From Arenimonas sp. (GTDB lineage Bacteria > Pseudomonadota > Alphaproteobacteria > Rhizobiales > Rhizobiaceae), in NCBI GenBank assembly GCA_019459145.1, contig JAIBEK010000010.1, positions 1 to 64,000 of the forward strand: a stretch of DNA of 64,000 nucleotides. The letters are read 5' to 3'. The position numbers and the translations under genes are program-made. Shown here piece after piece: positions 7,908 to 18,662 of this stretch; the stretch's first letter is position 1, and the number at the start of each line of letters is the position of its first letter. Below the pieces are notes generated by a model that saw only the letters and a list, made by a program, of their open reading frames with translations, had not been told where the DNA came from and did not search any database.

Positions 7908-8777
7908 ATGTCGGAATTAGCAGCGCGCGGTCGCGACCTGGTTCAGCGGCGACGGGCGAGGACGGCCTTTCTCGCCGGCATGGGACGTGGGCTCGCCGGC
8001 GCCCTGCTGTTTGCCCTTCCCATGCTGATGACCATGGAAATGTGGCAGCTCGGCTTTCACATAGACCGGGAAAAGCTGCTCCTGTTGCTGGTTCTCAACC
8101 TGCCCATCCTGCTCATCCTGTCGCACCATATCGGCTTTGAGGAGACGTTCGGCTGGCGTGAGGATCTTCGCGACGCAATCGTCGCCTACGGGATCGGCAT
8201 TGCGGCGAGCGGTCTCATCCTCGCCCTGTTCGGCGTTCTGAAGATGGAGATGCCGATGAGCGAACTGCTCGGCAAGATCGCCGTGCAGGCGGTGCCCGCG
8301 AGTATCGGCGCCATGCTCGGCCGCAGCCAGTTGACCCGCGACGAGGACGAGGAGTGTGAAAACCCGGAGCTGCGCAAGCGCCCGGCATCCTATTTGGGCG
8401 AGCTGTTCCTCATGGCGGTCGGCGCGCTTTTCCTGTCGCTCAACGTCGCGCCGACGGAGGAGATGATCCTGCTCTCCTACAAGATGACGGCCTGGCATGC
8501 CCTGGCGACCATCCTGCTGTCGATCGCCCTCATGCACGGTTTCGTCTACGCGGTTTCCTTCGAGGGCGGCCACGAACTTTCGCCCGCTACGCCCTGGTGG
8601 CATGCCCTGATCCGCTTCACCCTGCCCGGCTATATGATCGCGCTGGCCATCAGCCTGTTTTCCCTGTGGATCTTCGAGCAGGTCGACGGCACCGCGCTGA
8701 TGCCGCTGGTCTTCGCCGTGATCGTACTCGCCTTTCCCGCCGCGATCGGCGCCGCCGCCGCCCGGCTGATATTGTGA
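7908..8777 (+). CDS. TIGR02587 family integral membrane protein (DUF2391-like)
   Basis: This 289-residue polytopic membrane protein has about seven hydrophobic helices, starting at residues 22-45 and ending near the C-terminus (AAIGAAAARLIL). The FEETFGWREDLRDA segment after helix two and the following gene identify it as TIGR02587, a family of unknown function encoded next to TIGR02588. The start at ATG 7908 (MSELAARG) is preceded by a purine-rich GGAGCGGGGG. An upstream in-frame start would read through the terminator and low-complexity sequence, so I reject it. It is spaced 8 bases from the next gene, so they form a two-gene operon. Members may be membrane channels or stress proteins, but nothing in the sequence proves it. 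Confidence 0.82.
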   Translation: MSELAARGRDLVQRRRARTAFLAGMGRGLAGALLFALPMLMTMEMWQLGFHIDREKLLLLLVLNLPILLILSHHIGFEETFGWREDLRDAIVAYGIGIAASGLILALFGVLKMEMPMSELLGKIAVQAVPASIGAMLGRSQLTRDEDEECENPELRKRPASYLGELFLMAVGALFLSLNVAPTEEMILLSYKMTAWHALATILLSIALMHGFVYAVSFEGGHELSPATPWWHALIRFTLPGYMIALAISLFSLWIFEQVDGTALMPLVFAVIVLAFPAAIGAAAARLIL

Positions 8778-8785
8778 GGAAACCC

Positions 8786-9196
8786 ATGAGCTCGACGCAT
8801 CGCCAGCGCCACACCGAGGCCGACAATCCGCACTGGATGGAATGGCTGACCGGCCTCGTCTCGGCCGCCCTCATCGCCACGCTGATCGGCTATGTCGCCT
8901 GGAACGCCGTGACCGACGAGATGGTCCCGCCGGAATTCGCCATCGAGGCGACGGGCATGGAGCGCATGACGGGCGGCTACCGCATCACCTTCGACATCGA
9001 GAACCGCGCCAACACATCGGCCGCCGCCGTCATCGTCCGGGGCGAACTGTTGCGCGGCAACGAAAGTGTCGAAAGCGTGGACGTCACCTTCGACTACGTG
9101 CCGGGCGAATCCCAATCGACCGGCGCGATCCTGTTTTCGACCGACCCCGGCAGCGCCCAACTGACGCTCAGGGCGATCGGCTATACCGATCCGTGA
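8786..9196 (+). CDS. TIGR02588 family membrane-anchored protein
   Basis: This 136-residue protein has one membrane helix (about residues 19-40, WLTGLVSAALIATLIGYVAW) and an exported C-terminal domain of ~90 residues. That domain has a beta-rich, immunoglobulin-like pattern: GGYRITFDIENRA, then VIVRGELL, then VDVTFDYVPGES. This matches TIGR02588, the obligate neighbour of TIGR02587. The gene starts at ATG 8786 with GAGGAAA just upstream, 8 bases after the previous stop. The pairing suggests the two proteins form one membrane complex. Function unknown. Confidence 0.82.
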   Translation: MSSTHRQRHTEADNPHWMEWLTGLVSAALIATLIGYVAWNAVTDEMVPPEFAIEATGMERMTGGYRITFDIENRANTSAAAVIVRGELLRGNESVESVDVTFDYVPGESQSTGAILFSTDPGSAQLTLRAIGYTDP

Positions 9197-9236
9197 GCAT
9201 TCTGCTTCGGCAGGCGGGCCTCGGCACCAAGAGCCC

Positions 9237-9647
9237 TCAGGTCGCGGCCGTCCTCCTTGGCCGACCGCCCTTCGCACCGTTGACGCGGCTGGCCGCGACC
9301 TTGGCGGGCGAGCGGGACTGGCCACCACGCCGCTGCGCCTCCATGAAAGCCGTCGATCCGAAGATGCCGAGCATCAGGCCGGAGATCGAGTAGTCGACGT
9401 CGAGGCCTTCCCAATGCAGCCCCGTCTCGCCCATAAGCTCCACTTCGGCCAATTCAGCGGCGGTCGCAGTCTCCAGACCTTCCAGTGCTCGCGCGGGAAA
9501 CAGGAAGGCAGCGCCATTGGAAAATTCCACGATGACACGCTCGGACGGCATGTCGAAACGCACGCCGACGGGAACAGGGCGATCGGCCCGCTCCTCGGCC
9601 CAGCGCTGCTTTGCGTCGGCGAGTTCCTGATCGGTGATGTGAACCAT
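9237..9647 (-). CDS. DUF2442 domain protein
   Basis: This 136-residue soluble protein has a DUF2442 domain (about residues 25-95: GVRFDMPSERVIVEFSNG, LFPARALEGLE, and HWEGLDVDYSISGLMLG). A basic C-terminal tail ends in NGAKGGRPRR, a tail common in this family. DUF2442 genes typically follow a DUF4160 gene; the pair has been discussed as toxin-antitoxin-like, but activity is not established. The start ATG 9647 lies inside the upstream DUF4160 frame with GGAGA seven bases upstream, so translation is probably coupled. The gene faces the TIGR02588 gene convergently, 40 bases away. Confidence 0.85.
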   Translation of the reverse strand: MVHITDQELADAKQRWAEERADRPVPVGVRFDMPSERVIVEFSNGAAFLFPARALEGLETATAAELAEVELMGETGLHWEGLDVDYSISGLMLGIFGSTAFMEAQRRGGQSRSPAKVAASRVNGAKGGRPRRTAAT

Positions 9648-9867
9648 GGTATCTTCTCCAGGTCTCCAGAAAGAGGGCGTGGTTCTCGGCGATCACGGCA
9701 ACCGCGCGCCGCACATCGCGGTCCGGCAGACCACCCTGTGTGAGGAGCTTCAGGGTCACGATATCGATCCGTGCCTCGCCGTCACCGTAGACATGCACAT
9801 GGGCCGGCTCATGGTCCGCAGTGTAGATCACGAAACGCAGGCCATGGGCTCTCAGAACGGTCACCAT
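9454..9867 (-). CDS. DUF4160 domain protein with an unusual out-of-frame C-terminal extension
   Basis: Residues 1-76 form a complete DUF4160 domain: MVTVLRAHGLRFVIYTADHEP, AHVHVYGDGEARID, DRDVRRAVAVIAENHALFLETWRRYHG. Family members normally stop right after this point. Here the frame stays open for 61 more residues, overlapping the DUF2442 gene by 194 bases with arginine-rich, low-quality sequence that is just the alternate frame of DUF2442. The true domain ends near 9640, so the extension is either tolerated read-through from a lost stop or a sequence error. It starts at ATG 9867 next to an inverted repeat (9875-9898). It probably forms a functional pair with DUF2442. Confidence 0.7.
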   Translation of the reverse strand: MVTVLRAHGLRFVIYTADHEPAHVHVYGDGEARIDIVTLKLLTQGGLPDRDVRRAVAVIAENHALFLETWRRYHGSHHRSGTRRRKAALGRGAGRSPCSRRRAFRHAVRACHRGIFQWRCLPVSRASTGRSGDCDRR

Positions 9868-9874
9868 GGCCCAA

Positions 9875-9898
9875 AATAACCCAAGTTCTCGGGTTATT
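9875..9898 (-). terminator. Hairpin between ligA and the DUF4160 gene
   Basis: AATAACCC at 9875-9882 and GGGTTATT at 9891-9898 form a perfect 8-bp stem with an 8-base loop. On the minus strand it follows the ligA stop by 25 bases and is trailed by TT, so it may terminate ligA. It also sits 8 bases before the DUF4160 start codon and could be an operator for that pair. Confidence 0.5.
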
Positions 9899-9923
9899 CA
9901 AGACTTGGCCCGCGGCGAACCAT

Positions 9924-12164
<2,241 letters not shown>

Positions 12165-12980
12165 TCAGCCGAGACTTCCGGCGCAGAGATCGATCCGCGC
12201 CAGAAGCGGCAGGTGATCGGAGGCCTTGCGGGCGAGCGGCGTGTCGTGCACCGCCATTTCGGCGATCAGGTCGGCGCGGTTGGCCATGATCCGGTCGAGC
12301 GACAGCACCGGCATGCGGGCCGGATAGCTGGGGATCGGGGTGGGCAGCGGTCCGAACACCGATTCGAGACGGGTGAGCGCCGATCCGGGACCGAGACGCC
12401 ACTCGTTGAAATCGCCCATCAGAAGCGTCGGCCGCTCCTCGCGCCGGCCGATGATGTCGAGGATGGTATCGGCCTGCTGGCGGCGCGCCCAGCGCAGGAG
12501 GCCGAGATGGGCGGCGATGATTCTCAGTCCCTCGCGGGCTTCTATGTCGATTTCAGCCACCAGCGCGCCGCGCGGCTCCAGCCCCGGCAGCGCCACCTGG
12601 TGGACGTCGCGCACCACGCCTTCCTTGAACAGCAGCACATTGCCGCGCCAGCCATGGGATTTCGGCTTGTGCAGCACCGGCACCGGCATCAGCCCGGTCT
12701 CAAGCCTCAGCCGCGGCAGGTCGAGCAGGCCCGACCGCTCGCCGAACCGCTGGTCGGCCTCCTGCAGCGCGATCACGTCCGGGTTCATCTCGCGGATCAC
12801 CTCGATGATGCGTTCCGGGTCGAAGCGCCCGTCGGTGCCGACGCATTTGTGGACATTGTAGGAGGCGACCAGCATCGAGCCGTCGCGTTCGTCCCTTTTC
12901 AGTGGATTGTGGATGCGGCTGGACCGGTTCTTGATCGATGCGATGACGGCGGAAGCCAGAGTGTTGTTGGTCTTCGTCAT
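12165..12980 (-). CDS. Endonuclease/exonuclease/phosphatase (EEP) family protein
   Basis: This 271-residue protein belongs to the EEP (DNase I-like) fold. Seen motifs are ASYNVHKCVG (strand with metal-proximal Asn), ALQEAD (catalytic glutamate), AAHLGLLRWARR (His), LLMGDFNEW (Asp/Asn metal pair) and a terminal SDHLPLLARI (Asp-His dyad). All active-site elements are intact. There is no signal peptide, so it should be cytoplasmic, with a basic N-terminus. It lies immediately after cls in the same direction. Members cleave nucleic acids or phospholipid head groups; the neighbouring phospholipase D-like Cls makes a lipid role conceivable but unproven. ATG 12980 is preceded by GGAAGTG. Confidence 0.85.
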   Translation of the reverse strand: MTKTNNTLASAVIASIKNRSSRIHNPLKRDERDGSMLVASYNVHKCVGTDGRFDPERIIEVIREMNPDVIALQEADQRFGERSGLLDLPRLRLETGLMPVPVLHKPKSHGWRGNVLLFKEGVVRDVHQVALPGLEPRGALVAEIDIEAREGLRIIAAHLGLLRWARRQQADTILDIIGRREERPTLLMGDFNEWRLGPGSALTRLESVFGPLPTPIPSYPARMPVLSLDRIMANRADLIAEMAVHDTPLARKASDHLPLLARIDLCAGSLG

Positions 12981-13095
12981 TTCACTTCCATGCGGACTGC
13001 GCCATCGCCGGACCGACCCCGAGCATAGGGCATGCGGCGGGAAAGACCACGCCCGTTCCGGGAGGACGAAAGGATTTCAACAAGACAGGTCTCCG

Positions 13096-14544
13096 TCACA
13101 GATAGGGCGAGCCGAGCCAAAGGACACGGTCGAACAGGCGGAAAATGAACGGACGCCGGCTCAGTTCCTCCAGCGTGACGGGTTCGGCACCGTCGAGGGC
13201 GGCATCGATGCGTGCGTCGATCGTCGCGGCGAAGGCGGCATCGAAGACCTCGATGTCGATTTCGAAATTGAGCCTGAGCGAGCGCGAATCGAGGTTGGAC
13301 GAACCGACGAAGACCCATTCGCCGTCGACGGTCATCAGTTTGGAATGGTCGAACGGCCCCTGCGCGCGAAAGATCCGGCTGCCGTCCTTCAGGATCTGGT
13401 CGAACTGGGCTGCCATGGCATGGCTCACGATGGCCAGATTGTTCCGCGCCGGGATGACGATGTCCACCGTCACCCCGCGCCGGGCGGCCGTGGCAAGCGC
13501 CCCGAGCAGGATATTGTCGGGGAGGAAGTAGGGCGACATGATTCGGATCGACTTTTCCGCCACGGAAAAGGCGCCCATCATCATCTTGTGGTTCGTTTCC
13601 AGATTGGTATCGGGGCCTGAGACCACGGTGCGCACGAAACTCGGCGTGCCGGGTTCGGCGGTGAACGGCGCGACGTTCCAGACCTCGCCATTGAGGATCT
13701 CGCCCGTCTCGAAATGCCAGTCCTCGGCCGCGACCGCGAAGATGTCGGCGACCGCCGGTCCGGTGAGGCGGAAATGCGTGTCGCGGGCGGCCTCGTCACC
13801 CTCGAAGGCGGCGCGGATGTTCATGCCGCCGAGGAAGGCCACGGCGCCGTCGACCACCAGGATCTTGCGATGGGTGCGCAGATTGGCATAGGGCAGCCTC
13901 AGGCCGGCCACCACCTTGCCGTTGAAGGCGGCGACCGTGACGCCGCCCTCGGCCAGATAGCCGGGAATGCTCGGCACGCTGTAGCGGGCGCCGACCGCAT
14001 CGATCAGCACGCGGACCGAAACGCCCCGCTTGTGCGCCGCGATCAGCCGGTCGGCGACCCGCAGGCCGGCGGTGTCCCGGTCGAAGATATAGGTTTCGAG
14101 GATGATGCTGCGCTCGGCTGCGTCGATCGCCGCGCAGAAGGCGGCATAGGTCTCGTCACCGGAGGAAAGCATGTCGATCCGGTTTCCGGAGGAGAGCGCA
14201 TGCTTGGCGACCCGGTCGCCGAGCGTCTTCAACCCCGCCATGCGGCTTCCGAAGCGCGTCTCCACCTCGTCACGCGACACGCCGTAATGCGACAGCGTCC
14301 GCCACAGCTCGTCAAGATGCAGCGCCCGGCGCGAGATCAGCGACTTGCGCCGAATGCGGTTGACCCCGGCGACCGCATAGATCAGCGCGCCGAGCAGCGG
14401 CGACAGCACAATGACGCCGACCCAGCCGATCGCCGAGCGGACCTCGCGCTTGGTCATCGCCGCATGGATGGCCGCGGCCGCCCCCATCGTGATCGACAGG
14501 AAGGCGAGAATATGGGGCCAATAGGGAGACAGGAGTTCGAACAT
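13096..14544 (-). CDS. cls: Cardiolipin synthase, phospholipase D family
   Basis: This 482-residue membrane enzyme makes cardiolipin by transferring a phosphatidyl group. Two N-terminal transmembrane helices (about 11-30 and 38-60) precede two PLD domains, each with its HKD motif: HRKILVVDGAVAFLGG near 225 and HSKLMTVDGEWVFVGSSNLD near 403. Both His-Lys-Asp sets are intact. The N-terminal nuclease-like spacer and the total length fit bacterial ClsA. It lies between recN and an EEP protein, in the leftward block. The start at ATG 14544 has AGGAG nine bases upstream. A PLD-type transphosphatidylase with another acceptor cannot be excluded, but the layout is that of Cls. Confidence 0.9.
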   Translation of the reverse strand: MFELLSPYWPHILAFLSITMGAAAAIHAAMTKREVRSAIGWVGVIVLSPLLGALIYAVAGVNRIRRKSLISRRALHLDELWRTLSHYGVSRDEVETRFGSRMAGLKTLGDRVAKHALSSGNRIDMLSSGDETYAAFCAAIDAAERSIILETYIFDRDTAGLRVADRLIAAHKRGVSVRVLIDAVGARYSVPSIPGYLAEGGVTVAAFNGKVVAGLRLPYANLRTHRKILVVDGAVAFLGGMNIRAAFEGDEAARDTHFRLTGPAVADIFAVAAEDWHFETGEILNGEVWNVAPFTAEPGTPSFVRTVVSGPDTNLETNHKMMMGAFSVAEKSIRIMSPYFLPDNILLGALATAARRGVTVDIVIPARNNLAIVSHAMAAQFDQILKDGSRIFRAQGPFDHSKLMTVDGEWVFVGSSNLDSRSLRLNFEIDIEVFDAAFAATIDARIDAALDGAEPVTLEELSRRPFIFRLFDRVLWLGSPYL

Positions 14545-14608
14545 TGCGCACCGAGGGAAACAGGTTTCGACCTTGAATGCAATCGCCGGCCCAAAGGTCC
14601 GCCGTGCC

Positions 14609-16282
14609 TCAGTTTTCTCCGGCCAGCAGGCGCGCGGCGGCCGCCCTCGCCTCGTCGGTCACCGAGGCGCCGGCGAGCATCCGGGCGATCTCCTCGCGCC
14701 GGTGTTCCGGCTCCATGGTGGCCACGCGGGTGGCGATCTTCTCGCCGCCCTCGCCCGTCGGACCCTTGGAGATCAACAGATGCGTGGCGGCGCGGGCCGC
14801 GACCTGCGGGGCATGGGTGACGGAGAGAACCTGCACCTTGGCCGACAGCCGCTTGAGCCGCTGGCCGATGGCATCGGCAACGGCACCGCCGACGCCCGTG
14901 TCGATCTCGTCGAAAACCAGCGTCGGCGCCGAGCCGCGATCGGCCAGCGCCACCTTGAGCGCCAGGAGGAAGCGGGAAAGCTCGCCTCCGGAGGCGACCT
15001 TCATGATCGGTCCGGGCCGCGTGCCGGGATTGGTCTGGACGTGGAATTCGACGGTGTCGATGCCTTCGGCGGTCGCTGCCTCCGGATCGCTCGTCACCTC
15101 GACCATGAAGCGTGCGCGCTCCAGCTTCAGCGCCGGCAACTCGGCCATCACTGCTTCGGACAGCGCGGAGGCGGCATTGCGGCGCTTGGCCGACAGGCCT
15201 TCGGCCAGATGCCGGTAGTGCGCCCTGGTTTCGACCACGGCAGCCTCCAGCGCACCGAGCTTTTCCTCGCCGGCATCCAGTTCGGCGAGATCGGCGATCA
15301 TCTTTTCGGCAAGGGCCGGAAGCCCGGGCACCGGCACCGAGTACTTGCGGCCGGCGGCGCGCAAGCCGAACAGCCGCTCCTCGACGCGCTCCAGTTCGTT
15401 GGGATCGAATTCGGTGCGCCGCAGCGCCGCCTCGACCTCCATCTGCGCATTGGAGAGGTTGTCCAGCGCGCTGTCGAGCAGTTGCACCGTATCCTCGAGC
15501 AGGCCAGGCGCCTCATGGCTCTTGCGCTCCAGGCGGCGAACCAGTGAAGCGATCAACGGTACGGGCGAGGCATGGCCATTGAGGAATTCGGAGGCCTCGG
15601 CGATGTCGCCGGCGATCCGTTCCGACTTCTGCATGACGGCGCGCCGCTCGGCGAGTTCGTCCTCCTCGCCGTCGCGCGGCGAGAGCTTCTCCAGTTCCTC
15701 GACCGAGGCACGCAGATAGTCCGCCTCGCGGGCGGCGGCCTCGACGCGGGCGCGATGGGCCTTCAGCACCCGGTCGGCCTCGCGCCAGCGGCGATAGCTC
15801 TCGCCGAGGCTGACCGCCTCGTCGGACAGGCCGGCAAAGGCATCGAGCAGCATACGGTGGGCATCGGTGTCGACAAGCGCCCGGTCGTCGTGCTGGCCGT
15901 GGATTTCGACAAGCTGCTGCCCCGCCTGGCGCATCAGTTGCACCGAAACCGGCTGGTCGTTGATATAGGCGCGGGTGCGGCCGTCGGCGGACTGGATACG
16001 ACGGAAGATCAGGTCGCCGTCGTCATCGACGCCATTGCCGCGCAGAAGCGTGCGGGCGGGATGGCTCATCGTGACGTCGAACACGGCGGTCACCTGCCCC
16101 TTGTCCTCGCCATGGCGAACGAGCGAGCCGTCGCCGCGCCCGCCGAGCGCCAGCGACAGGCTGTCGAGCAGGATCGACTTGCCGGCGCCGGTCTCGCCGG
16201 TCAGAACCGACAGTCCGGCCTCGAAGGCAAGATCCAGACGCTCGATCAGAACGATATCGCGGATCGACAGCTGGACCAGCAT
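14609..16282 (-). CDS. recN: DNA repair protein RecN
   Basis: This 557-residue SMC-like ATPase tethers DNA ends during recombinational double-strand-break repair. It has Walker A GETGAGKS at 29-36, a long central coiled-coil region (about 150-370, heptad and Glu/Lys rich), the ABC signature ASGGELSRFLLALK and Walker B LVFDEIDTGVGG near the end. Length is normal for the family. The gene lies 31 bases downstream of bamD and is likely cotranscribed; the bamD-recN-ligA order is a conserved rhizobial arrangement. ATG 16282 starts MLVQLSIRDIVLIERLDL, the usual RecN N-terminus. Confidence 0.97.
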   Translation of the reverse strand: MLVQLSIRDIVLIERLDLAFEAGLSVLTGETGAGKSILLDSLSLALGGRGDGSLVRHGEDKGQVTAVFDVTMSHPARTLLRGNGVDDDGDLIFRRIQSADGRTRAYINDQPVSVQLMRQAGQQLVEIHGQHDDRALVDTDAHRMLLDAFAGLSDEAVSLGESYRRWREADRVLKAHRARVEAAAREADYLRASVEELEKLSPRDGEEDELAERRAVMQKSERIAGDIAEASEFLNGHASPVPLIASLVRRLERKSHEAPGLLEDTVQLLDSALDNLSNAQMEVEAALRRTEFDPNELERVEERLFGLRAAGRKYSVPVPGLPALAEKMIADLAELDAGEEKLGALEAAVVETRAHYRHLAEGLSAKRRNAASALSEAVMAELPALKLERARFMVEVTSDPEAATAEGIDTVEFHVQTNPGTRPGPIMKVASGGELSRFLLALKVALADRGSAPTLVFDEIDTGVGGAVADAIGQRLKRLSAKVQVLSVTHAPQVAARAATHLLISKGPTGEGGEKIATRVATMEPEHRREEIARMLAGASVTDEARAAAARLLAGEN

Positions 16283-16313
16283 GGAACACTCATCTCGCGT
16301 CTAGGAAAGAGGG

Positions 16314-17183
16314 TCAGCTCCCGACAAGGATCTTCTTGCCGGCCCTTGCGATCCACGAACCCGTATTCTCGCGCGGCTCGAGGCCGCCGGACTTCAGGAG
16401 CTTGTAGGAATCGGCATACCACTGACTGTCGGGATAATTGTGACCGAGCACCGCTGCGGCCGTCTGGGCTTCCGTCACCACGCCCATGGCGAAATAGGCC
16501 TCGACGAGGCGTGCCAGCGCTTCCTCGATCTGGTTGGTGTTCGGATACTTCTCGACCACGGCGCGGAAGCGCGAAATGGCGGCAAGATATTCCTTGCGCT
16601 CCAGATAGTAGCGGCCGACCTGCATTTCCTTGCCGGCCAGCTGGTCGCGGGCGAAGCGAATCTTGGCCTGAGCGTCGTCGACATATTCCGAGTCGGGATA
16701 GTTATCGACCACCTTCTGCATCGCATCGATCGTCTGCAGCGAGGTCTTCTGGTCCTGCGTCACGTTGACGATCTGCTTCCAGTAGGAAAGGCCGACGAGA
16801 TATTGCACGTAAGCCGAATCGTCCGAGCGCGGATAGAGATTGAGGTAACGGTTACCGGCAGTCACGGCGTCGGTATAACGCGCCAGGCGATACTTGGTGA
16901 ATGTGCTCATCACCAGCGCCTTCTGCGACCATTCGGAGAACGGATGCTGGGCATCGATCGCATCGAACTTGCGCGACGCCTCGACGATGTTGCCGGCCTT
17001 GATGTTGGCCAGGCCCTGATTGTAGAGCGTCTCCGGCGGATCGGTCTCAATGCCGAGCTTGGTGATGTCGATGTCGGGATCCGACTGGCATGCAGCCAGC
17101 AGCGCGCCGGACACCGTCATCATCACACATATACTGGCAATACGCGCGGCTTTATTCACAACGACCGACCCTACATGACTCAT
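16314..17183 (-). CDS. bamD: Outer membrane protein assembly factor BamD
   Basis: This 289-residue lipoprotein is a subunit of the BAM complex that folds beta-barrel proteins into the outer membrane. It has a lipobox LLAAC with the lipidated cysteine at 32, following a signal helix. The mature part consists of five TPR-like repeats: [64 protein letters not shown] and [19 protein letters not shown]. It was formerly called ComL in this position. It follows lpxC across a terminator and precedes recN. The start at ATG 17183 leaves a long, basic n-region ([17 protein letters not shown]), typical of alphaproteobacterial BamD. Confidence 0.95.
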   Translation of the reverse strand: MSHVGSVVVNKAARIASICVMMTVSGALLAACQSDPDIDITKLGIETDPPETLYNQGLANIKAGNIVEASRKFDAIDAQHPFSEWSQKALVMSTFTKYRLARYTDAVTAGNRYLNLYPRSDDSAYVQYLVGLSYWKQIVNVTQDQKTSLQTIDAMQKVVDNYPDSEYVDDAQAKIRFARDQLAGKEMQVGRYYLERKEYLAAISRFRAVVEKYPNTNQIEEALARLVEAYFAMGVVTEAQTAAAVLGHNYPDSQWYADSYKLLKSGGLEPRENTGSWIARAGKKILVGS

Positions 17184-17367
17184 TCGACAGTTCCCGATTG
17201 CAGCGCCGCTAGAAAACCGTCGCTTTCAACACGCGTTTCTAGCCATAAAAGCAGTATGAGAGCAACGCAATGATGGCGATTTAACGCATTTTTGTGGCGG
17301 CTCTCAGGAAATACGACAATTGGCCCAAGGCGCCGCGCCGGTCAAACAAGGTACATTCCTCGAGACG

Positions 17368-17399
17368 AAAAAAAGGCCGAGGTTTCAATGCCCCGGCCC
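17368..17399 (-). terminator. Rho-independent terminator after lpxC
   Basis: On the minus strand, GGCCGGGG (17398-17391) pairs with CCTCGGCC (17382-17375) across an 8-base loop, one mismatch, and is followed by seven T residues (17374-17368). It lies 23 bases past the lpxC stop. Confidence 0.88.
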
Positions 17400-17421
17400 T
17401 AGCTTGGATGTAATGAGAGGG

Positions 17422-18378
17422 TCACGCCGACCAGGGCGCGAATTCCGGAACATTGACGGGGACGAATTCGCGCGCCCGCGCTTTGAGGCTGCGTGCCGGC
17501 GCCTCGACGACCTCGTAGGCGGTCGGATCGCTGAGCAGGGCCTTGAGCGCATTGGCATTCATCTTGTGGCCGCCGCGATAGGAGCGATAGCAGCCGATGA
17601 ACTGGGCGCCGGCCAGCGCCAGGTCGCCGACGGCGTCGAGCGTCTTGTGGCGGACGAACTCGTCCTTGTCGTAGCGCAGGCCTTCGACATTGATGACGGT
17701 ATTGTCGTCGGAGATGACGACGGAATTCTCCAGCGACGAGCCAAGCGCAAAGCCGGCCGCCCACAGCCGTTCGACGTCCCGCATGAAGCCGAAGGTACGG
17801 GCGCGCGACAGTTCGTTCTTGAAGGTGGCGGCGGTCATGTCGCCTTCCCACTTCTGGCGGCCGATCAAAGGCGTGTCGAAATCGATCTCGACTTCAAAGC
17901 GCGTGCCGTCATAGGGGCGAAATTCCGACCAGGACGCACCCGACTCGATCCGGACCGGCTTGGTGACGCGGATATAGCGGCGCTTGACGCCGAGATTGAC
18001 GATGCCGACCTGCTCGATCGCATCGATGAAGACTTCCGAACTGCCGTCCATTATCGGCATTTCCGCGCCGTCGACCTCGATCACCAGATTGTCGAGGCCG
18101 AGCGCGTAGATGGCCGCCATGACATGCTCGATGGTGGCGATCGAACGGGCCGGCGAAAAGCCGAGAACCGTGCAAAGATCGGTATTGCCGACCTGCGAGG
18201 AAACCGCCTTGAGTTCCGTGGAACTGCCATCGTCGTGCTGGCGCACGAAGACGATCCCCGTACCGGCCTCGGCCGGAAGCATATTGATGGTGACCGTGCG
18301 GCCCGAATGGACGCCGATACCCGTCAGGCTGAGGGGAGCTGCGATGGTGGTCTGGAAACCCAGCAATGCGATTGCCAT
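17422..18378 (-). CDS. lpxC: UDP-3-O-acyl-N-acetylglucosamine deacetylase LpxC
   Basis: This 318-residue zinc enzyme catalyses the committed step of lipid A synthesis. The first zinc histidine is in TIEHVMAAIYAL (H85), and the HKMNANALKALL segment near the C-terminus supplies the others plus general acid/base residues. The two-domain repeat length is normal. I start at ATG 18378 (MAIALLGFQ), which is the usual rhizobial N-terminus; an upstream open stretch to 18630 would run into the ftsZ terminator. The gene lies downstream of ftsZ but is separated from it by a strong terminator and a 20-bp inverted repeat, so it probably has its own promoter. Confidence 0.96.
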   Translation of the reverse strand: MAIALLGFQTTIAAPLSLTGIGVHSGRTVTINMLPAEAGTGIVFVRQHDDGSSTELKAVSSQVGNTDLCTVLGFSPARSIATIEHVMAAIYALGLDNLVIEVDGAEMPIMDGSSEVFIDAIEQVGIVNLGVKRRYIRVTKPVRIESGASWSEFRPYDGTRFEVEIDFDTPLIGRQKWEGDMTAATFKNELSRARTFGFMRDVERLWAAGFALGSSLENSVVISDDNTVINVEGLRYDKDEFVRHKTLDAVGDLALAGAQFIGCYRSYRGGHKMNANALKALLSDPTAYEVVEAPARSLKARAREFVPVNVPEFAPWSA

Positions 18379-18539
18379 GAAATCTGCCTTTAAGCGATGC
18401 AGCCGACCCGACCTTCGGGTTCGATGAATTCGCGGCTGCTCTTGTCTTTTCCGGAAGTGGAGAATCACCGCAGAGCGCGCCGACCCCAAGTCCGAGCCCC
18501 TACATACGCACCGACCAGCGTCCTGCCAAATCACTGTTC

Positions 18540-18559
18540 GTTTCGCATTGTAACGAAAC
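18540..18559. promoter_or_regulatory. Inverted repeat upstream of lpxC
   Basis: GTTTCG (18540-18545) and CGAAAC (18554-18559) are exact inverted repeats with an AT-rich 8-base spacer. The site lies 160 bases ahead of lpxC, between the ftsZ terminator and the gene, where a promoter must be. It may be an operator; no regulator is identified. Confidence 0.25.
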
Positions 18560-18612
18560 CAACCAACTGAATTTAATAGGAAAAACCAACGGCAGCGCGG
18601 CTCTTGAAAGAC

Positions 18613-18641
18613 AAAGGGCCCGGGTCGCAAGACCCGGGCCC
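18613..18641 (-). terminator. Strong terminator after ftsZ
   Basis: An 11-bp perfect G/C-rich stem (18616-18626 with 18631-18641) closes a GCAA tetraloop. On the minus strand it is followed by TTTGTCTTT. It ends the division operon 22 bases past ftsZ. Confidence 0.9.
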
Positions 18642-18662
18642 CTGATCACTGAAAGCAATCGA

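Noticed and set aside
18379-18630. N-terminal extension of lpxC
   Set aside because: It would read through the ftsZ terminator and promoter region; the conserved LpxC N-terminus starts at 18378.
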